This document shows positions 62,021 to 64,000 of a stretch of DNA of 64,000 bases, in pieces (position 1 is the first letter of the stretch; every line of letters starts with the position of its first letter). Source of the DNA: Sanguibacter keddieii DSM 10542 (GTDB lineage: Bacteria > Actinomycetota > Actinomycetes > Actinomycetales > Cellulomonadaceae); assembly GCF_000024925.1 (NCBI RefSeq), contig NC_013521.1, positions 1,860,001 through 1,924,000 on the forward strand. The letters are read 5' to 3'. The translations under genes were made by a program, and so were the position numbers. Under the pieces are notes generated by a model that saw nothing but the letters and a program-made list of their open reading frames with translations, made no database searches and had not been told where the DNA came from.

Positions 62021-62787
62021 CCGGTGATCGAGCCGAGCAGGAGGGAGGTGAGGGTGGTGAACCCGAAGCACTGACGCACGTTGTACATGGTCGCATCTGT
62101 GCAGAACTGGGGTGACGTCGTCCCGCAGGCGTCCTCGAGCAGCACGACGTCGTAGCCGATGTTCGCGGCGTCCACGAGGCTCGCGTAGACGCACTGGTCG
62201 ACGTTGACGCCGGCGAACAGCAGCGTGTCGACGCGCAGCCCGCGCAGCACGGAGTCGAGCGGGGTGTCGACGAAGCCGCTCATGCGGACCTTGTCGACGT
62301 GCACGTCCTCGGGTGCGACCACCGCGGCGAGCTCGTCGACGAGCGCGGCGGCCCACGACCCGGCCTCGAGCACGGGCGACCCGGCGGCGTTGCTCGGCGA
62401 GCCGATGCCGACGCCGGTGCCCGCGGGGTCGTAGACGTGCAGCACGCCCGGTGGGAGCCCGGCCCGGTCGGGACGGGCGCCCCACGACACCCACACGACC
62501 GGTACGCCCGCCGACCTCAGCGCCGGGACCGCCTCGACCAGCACGTCGATCGGCGCGCGCGCCGGCGTCACGTCGACGCCGATCCCGGCCAGCCAGCCGT
62601 CGGGGTGGCAGAAGTCGTTCTGCATGTCGACGACCACCAGGGCCGTGCGCGCCAGGTCGACGGTGAGGTGCTGCGGGAGGGCCTCGACGTCGACGGGACG
62701 TGGTCGCGGCACGGGGCGTCGCAGGTCGACGTGGGTGGCCGAGAGCCCCCAGGCGTCCCTGCCGGTCAGGGGGGTGGCGGTGCTCAC
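62017..62787 (-). CDS. Isochorismatase-fold cysteine hydrolase, possibly biuret or ureidoacrylate amidohydrolase
   Basis: 256 residues from GTG 62787, with GGAGG upstream. Catalytic Asp in ALVVVDMQNDFCHPDG, Lys in VDKVRMSGFVDTPLDS, and nucleophile Cys in FAGVNVDQCVYASLVDA, giving the Asp-Lys-Cys triad. The size (about 250) and the long N-terminal extension fit RutB/BiuH-type amidohydrolases better than short isochorismatases. BiuH splits biuret into ammonia and allophanate, which the AtzF gene at 31303 could use. Substrate unproven. Overlaps the amidase gene upstream by GTGA. Confidence 0.75.
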   Translation of the reverse strand: MSTATPLTGRDAWGLSATHVDLRRPVPRPRPVDVEALPQHLTVDLARTALVVVDMQNDFCHPDGWLAGIGVDVTPARAPIDVLVEAVPALRSAGVPVVWVSWGARPDRAGLPPGVLHVYDPAGTGVGIGSPSNAAGSPVLEAGSWAAALVDELAAVVAPEDVHVDKVRMSGFVDTPLDSVLRGLRVDTLLFAGVNVDQCVYASLVDAANIGYDVVLLEDACGTTSPQFCTDATMYNVRQCFGFTTLTSLLLGSITG

Positions 62788-64000
62788 AGGGTTCCTCCGG
62801 TGGCGAGGTCGACGAGGGTGCGGTCCTGGCCCGGCGCGGCGACCAGGCACAGACCGACGGGGAGAGAGCCCACGCGTGGCGTGGGCACGGAGAGGGCGGG
62901 CAGGCCGCCGAGGCTCGCGAGGCAGGTCAGCCGCAGCGTGGCGGCGCGCGTCAGGTCGATCTCGGCGGGGCCTGCGTCGGTGCGAGGTGCGACGCTCGAC
63001 GTGCTGGGCAGCGCCAGGACGGTGCCGTGCGGCAGCAGCCGGGCGAGCGTCGTGCGTGCCTGGGTGATCGTGGCTTGGGCCCGGGCGACGTCTGTCTCGG
63101 TGACGGCCGAGCCGGCGAGGAACCTCTCCTCGACCGCCGGCTCGAAGGCCCCGGGGTGCGCCTGGACGAAGGCACCGTGGGTCTCCCACGCCTCGGCCTG
63201 CTGCAGCGTGCGGAAGGCGGCGAACCACGACTCGAGGGCGCCCGGGCCGACCTCGCCGGCGGTCTCGACGGGGATGCCGGTCCGCACGGAGAGCGCGAGC
63301 AGCGCGGCCTCGACCGCGAGCCGCACGTCCGGCTCGGCGAGCTCCAGCAGCGCGGGGACCACGACCAGCCGGTCCACCGTGGTGACGTCCTGCTCGGGCA
63401 GCAGCGTCTCGACCGCCGAGGCGAGGAGCGGCCCGCCGCGGGTGAGGACGCCGACGGTGTCGAAGGACGGCGCGAGGCCCACCAGACCGGCGCGCGAGAC
63501 GGCGTCGTGCGTGGTCCGCAGCCCGTAGAGCCCGCAGTAGGACGCCGGCACGCGGACCGAGCCCGCGGTGTCGGTGCCCAGGGCCAGGTCCGCGAGACCT
63601 GCGGCCACGGCGGCGGCCGGGCCGCTCGTGGACCCTCCGGTGATCCGGCCCGGTGCTGCGGCGTTGGGCGGCGTGCCGTGGTGGACGTTCGTCCCGGCGA
63701 GGGAGAAGGCGAGCTCGTCCGTGTGGGCGACGCCCTCGACGTGCGCCCCCGCGGTGAGAAACGAGGTCAGGGCCGCCGCGTCGACGGTCTCGACCTCGGC
63801 CTGCGCCAGCCATGCCGGGTTGCCGGCCCCGGTGCGCTGACCGGCGACAGCGAAGAGGTCCTTGACCGCGATGCCGACGCCCGCCAGCGGCAGGCCACGC
63901 GCCACGCTCGGGACGTCCGCCCGGCCGGCGGCCGAGGTGCCGTGCTCGAGGTCTGCCGGGGCCACCCGCCACACGGCGCCCAGGTCGGCGTCCGCCGGGA
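62784..64000 (-). CDS. Amidase-signature family hydrolase, 5' end outside window
   Basis: Partial gene: the frame stays open to base 64000, reading PADADLGAVWRVAPADLEHG before the first internal GTG at 63974, so the start lies outside. Catalytic Lys in GVGIAVKDLFAVAGQ, cis-Ser and nucleophile in ITGGSTSGPAAAVAAG, and GTDTAGSVRVPASYCGLYGLR. A close relative of AtzE and allophanate-hydrolase-type amidases, but it lacks the AtzF C-terminal domain. It heads the operon amidase - cysteine hydrolase - transporter. Confidence 0.85.
   Translation of the reverse strand, partial: PADADLGAVWRVAPADLEHGTSAAGRADVPSVARGLPLAGVGIAVKDLFAVAGQRTGAGNPAWLAQAEVETVDAAALTSFLTAGAHVEGVAHTDELAFSLAGTNVHHGTPPNAAAPGRITGGSTSGPAAAVAAGLADLALGTDTAGSVRVPASYCGLYGLRTTHDAVSRAGLVGLAPSFDTVGVLTRGGPLLASAVETLLPEQDVTTVDRLVVVPALLELAEPDVRLAVEAALLALSVRTGIPVETAGEVGPGALESWFAAFRTLQQAEAWETHGAFVQAHPGAFEPAVEERFLAGSAVTETDVARAQATITQARTTLARLLPHGTVLALPSTSSVAPRTDAGPAEIDLTRAATLRLTCLASLGGLPALSVPTPRVGSLPVGLCLVAAPGQDRTLVDLATGGTL

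Overview
This 64 kb window is very GC-rich chromosomal DNA (about 72 % by eye) with dense genes, many GTG starts, frequent ATGA/GTGA stop-start overlaps and many GC-rich intrinsic terminators. The gene set (SigK/RskA with a fasciclin lipoprotein and DipZ, GAF-ANTAR proteins, DUF4235, an actinobacterial CopD-CtaG fusion, the TreX/Y/Z trehalose route) points to an actinobacterium, most likely a Micrococcales member near Cellulomonadaceae, Sanguibacteraceae or Promicromonosporaceae. The family is inferred. I see no transposon, integrase, phage module or CRISPR array; this looks like ordinary chromosome.

Layout. 1-3.4 kb: RibD-like reductase (cut by the window edge) and SufE, divergent from ZapE, then a zinc alcohol dehydrogenase. 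3.5-10.2 kb: glgX-treY-treZ, converting glycogen to trehalose. 10.3-15.1 kb: small conserved proteins, a PAS histidine kinase overlapping a degenerate GGDEF protein, and a small membrane-anchored protein. 15.2-16.2 kb: two copies of a tRNA Gly-Cys-Val unit, each with its own apparent promoter and terminator. 16.4-18.5 kb: pabB-pabC, then tRNA-Val(CAC). 18.7-21.7 kb: a His-rich membrane protein and a CopD-CtaG fusion. 21.8-28.2 kb: SDR/XRE divergent pair, a NarL-type two-component system, a nitroreductase, a uridine-kinase-like protein without a P-loop lysine, a frameshifted SRPBCC gene and a Rho-N-like small protein. 28.3-33.8 kb: GntR regulator, allophanate hydrolase and an SsuABC-type ABC importer. 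34-39.3 kb: GH43 enzyme, membrane protein, a second two-component system coupled to a GbsR/MarR regulator, and an iron-siderophore binding lipoprotein with a DtxR-type box. 39.4-42.1 kb: a large LuxR-family (LAL) regulator.

42.5-46.8 kb is a surface-protein operon: SipW-type substrate, SipW-like signal peptidase, Pro-rich protein with an LSSTG-membrane-Arg tail, and a choice-of-anchor-G-like protein. It is followed by a roughly 300 nt low-GC interval with a promoter, at least seven helices and a terminator, which I read as an unrecognised structured RNA. 47.2-52.2 kb is a SigK-RskA / fasciclin / DipZ locus. Four matching promoters (CCATCC-N16/17-CGAAC) lie in front of sigK, the fasciclin gene (two) and dipZ, so the locus appears to be an autoregulated SigK regulon for exported-protein redox chemistry.

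52.4-61 kb holds overlapping GAF-ANTAR regulators, an SDR, a zinc dehydrogenase with a partner epimerase-like protein, a DJ-1/PfpI protein, a YihY/BrkB membrane protein and an NAD(P)-binding/DUF2867-like protein. 61-64 kb is a translationally coupled operon of amidase (cut by the edge), isochorismatase-like cysteine hydrolase and bile-acid:sodium-symporter-type transporter. With the allophanate hydrolase locus it suggests use of biuret- or urea-like nitrogen compounds, which is inference.
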